The notes under the pieces were generated by a model. That model was given only the letters and a program-made list of their open reading frames with translations, was not told the DNA's origin and did no database searches. From Piscicola geometra (lineage: Eukaryota > Annelida > Clitellata > Hirudinida > Piscicolidae), in the NCBI GenBank assembly GCA_943735955.1, contig CALSEQ010000033.1, positions 651,001 to 715,000 of the forward strand: DNA of 64,000 nt, written 5' to 3'. Shown in pieces: positions 62,101-64,000 of this stretch. The translations under genes and the position numbers were made by a program. The number at the start of each line of letters is the position of its first letter. Positions within the stretch are counted from its first letter, which is position 1.

Positions 62101-64000
62101 AATATGCAATATATGTAAATATGCAATATATGTAAATATGCAATATATGTAAACATGCAATATATGTAAATATGCAATATATGTAAATATGCAATATATG
62201 TAAATATGCAATATATGTAAATATGCAATATATGTAAATATGCAATATATGTAAATATGCAATATATGTAAATATGCAATATATGTAAATATGCAATATA
62301 TGTAAATATGCAAATATGCAATATATGCAAACATGCAATATATGCAAATATGCAATATATGTTAATATGCAATATATGTAAATATGCAATATATGTAACT
62401 ATGCAATATATGTAAAGATGCAATATATGTAAATATGCAATATATGCAAATATGCAATATATGTAAATATGCAACATATGTAAATATGCAATATATGTAA
62501 ATATGCAATATATGTAAATATGCAATATATGTAAATATGCAATATATGTAAATATGCAATATAGGTAAATATGCAATATATGTAAATATGCAATATATGT
62601 AAATATGCAATATATGTAAATATGCAATATATGTAAATATGCAGTATATGTAAATATGCAAATATGCAATATATGCAAATATGCAATATATGCAAATATG
62701 CAATATATGTAAATATGCAATATATGTAAATATGCAATATATGTAAATATGCAATATATGTAAATATGCAATATATGCAAATATGCAATATATGTAAATA
62801 TGCAACATATGTAAATATGCAATATATGTAAATATGCAATATATGTAAATATGCAATATATGTAAATATGCAATATATGTAAATATGCAATATAGGTAAA
62901 TATGCAATATATGTAAATATGCAATATATGTAAATATGCAATATATGTAAATATGCAATATATGTAAATATGCAGTATATGTAAATATGCAATATATGTA
63001 AATATGCAATATATGTAAATATGCAATATATGTAAATATGCAATATATGTAAATATGCAATATATGTAAATATGCAATATATGTAAATATGCAATATATG
63101 CAAATATGCAATATATGTAAATATGCAATAAATGTAAATATGCAATATATGTAAATATGCAATATATGTAAATATGCAATATATGTGAATATGCAAATAT
63201 GCAATATATGCGAATATGCAATATATGCAAATATGCAATATATGTAAATATGCAATATATGTAAATATGCAATATATGTAAATATGCAATATATGTAAAT
63301 ATGCAATATATGTAAATATGCAATGTATGTAAATATGGAAATATGCAATATATGCAAATATGCAATATATGCAAATATGCAATATATGTAAATATGCAAT
63401 ATGTGTAAATATGCAATATACGTAAATATGCAATATATGTAAATATGCAATATATGTAAATATGCAATATATGTAAACATGCAATATATGTAAATATGCA
63501 ATATATGTAAATATGCAATATATGTAAATATGCAATATATGTAAATATGCAATATATGTAAATATGCAATATATGTAAATATGCAATATATGTAAATATG
63601 CAATATATGTAAATATGCAATATATGTAAATATGCAATATATGTAAAAATGCAAATATGCAATATATGCAAACATGCAATATATGCAAATATGCAATATA
63701 TGTAAATATGCAATATATGTAAATATGCAATATATGTAACTATGCAATATATGTAAATATGCAATATATGTAAATATGCAATATATGTAAATATGCAATA
63801 TATGTAAATATGCAATATATGCAAACATGCAATATATGTAAATATGCAATATATGTAAATATGCAATATATGTAAATATGCAATATATGTAAATATGCAA
63901 TATATGTAAATATGCAATATATGTAAACATGCAATATATGTAAATATGCAATATATGTAAATATGCAATATATGTAAATATGCAATACATGTAAATATGC
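59151..64000 (+). repeat. Terminal domain with 1.0-1.3-kb higher-order repeats
   Basis: Distinct variant set. GCAGTATATG lies at 60,421, 61,643, 62,643 and 62,975 (spacings 1,222, 1,000 and 332 bp). ATATGCGAATATGC lies at 60,681, 61,886 and 63,210 (1,205 and 1,324 bp). ATATGTGTAAAT followed by ATATACGTAAAT lies at 62,077 and 63,401 (1,324 bp). Most of these lengths are 15 modulo 17, as in the 627-, 1,001-, 1,188-, 1,341- and 1,579-bp repeats, so each would carry four extra half-units. The array continues to the last base, so the right end of the satellite lies outside the window. Confidence 0.8.

Larger units (their letters stand above)
1..64000 (+). repeat. 17-bp AT-rich satellite array filling the window
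   Basis: Every part of the window reads as head-to-tail copies of AATATATGTAAATATGC with scattered substitutions, extra 8-bp half-units and rare small indels. The consensus holds 8 A, 6 T, 2 G and 1 C, about 18% GC. It has no CpG and only short A runs. Orientation never flips, and the window begins and ends in phase with a unit. Roughly 3,700 units are present (64,000/17 is an upper bound of about 3,765). I saw no unique insert, no transposon end and no microsatellite break. Arrays of this kind are typical of eukaryotic constitutive heterochromatin, including centromeres. The species, the chromosomal location and whether the array binds centromeric chromatin cannot be read from the sequence. 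Not recognised as a named satellite. Confidence 0.98.

Noticed and set aside
1..64000. CRISPR array
   Set aside because: Repeats are directly adjacent with no unique spacers, and no cas-like gene is present.
1..64000. CENP-B box, because the unit is also 17 bp
   Set aside because: The monomer lacks the GC-rich core bases of the CENP-B box. The equal length is a coincidence.
1..64000. Telomeric repeat array
   Set aside because: The unit is not a G-rich 5-8-bp telomere motif and has no strand-specific G runs.
1..64000. Phased A-tract curved DNA
   Set aside because: A runs are mostly three bases, and the 8-9- and 17-bp spacings are out of phase with the 10.5-bp helical turn.
1..64000. TATA-box promoters
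   Set aside because: TATATA-like strings occur in every unit as part of the consensus, with no other promoter element and no downstream gene.

Overview
The whole 64,000-base window is one uninterrupted tandem satellite array. The basic unit is 17 bp, consensus AATATATGTAAATATGC on the plus strand, about 18% GC. It repeats head to tail in a single orientation from the first base to the last, roughly 3,700 times. I found no unique sequence, transposon, RNA gene, promoter-gene unit or credible protein-coding gene. A homogeneous AT-rich satellite of this size points to a eukaryotic chromosome, in centromeric, pericentromeric, subtelomeric or other heterochromatic DNA. The sequence does not say which organism or which chromosomal site; I do not recognise the monomer as a named satellite.

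The 17-mer is an old dimer of two related modules: A (9 bp, AATATATGT or AATATATGC) and B (8 bp, AAATATGC). Most of the array is strict A-B-A-B. It is punctuated by extra B modules (16-bp B-B junctions), usually next to A modules ending in C. These punctuation blocks, plus diagnostic point variants, divide the array into higher-order repeats (HORs). Nearly every HOR spacing I measured equals 17n + 8k, where k is the number of extra B modules.

Layout by eye, boundaries good to a few tens of bases. 1-5.9 kb: three related blocks spaced 1,579, 1,808 and 2,012 bp. 5.9-8.1 kb: disordered island with A-A junctions and 10-bp modules. 8.1-9.6 kb: mostly plain array. 9.65-12.65 kb: alternating 627/1,077-bp HOR (1,704-bp super-period). 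12.65-14.84 kb: intermediate array. 14.84-25.5 kb: family tagged by the variant AATCTATGC, with 2.4-kb copies starting at 16,183, 21,323 and 23,739 and a nested expansion at 18.58-21.32 kb. 25.5-28.7 kb: 1,712-bp duplication. 29.64-31.64 kb: 1,001-bp duplication. 31.96-33.49 kb: 764-bp duplication. 34.29-36.5 kb: 1,188-bp duplication. 34.77-44.19 kb: near-identical 4,879-bp tandem duplication, followed by a partial third copy. 45.9-46.8 kb: 483-bp duplication. 47.65-49.25 kb: 798-bp duplication. 51.05-59.15 kb: 3,870/3,691-bp HOR. 59.2-64 kb: 1.2-1.3-kb HORs.

Long open reading frames cover the minus strand in all three frames, up to 1,253 codons. They are a by-product of the repeat: the consensus has no stop codon on that strand, and because 17 is not divisible by 3 every frame reads the same 17-residue cycle. 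I do not annotate them as genes. The interest of the window is structural: a two-module satellite whose HOR hierarchy records unequal exchange, local amplification and recent kilobase-scale duplication.
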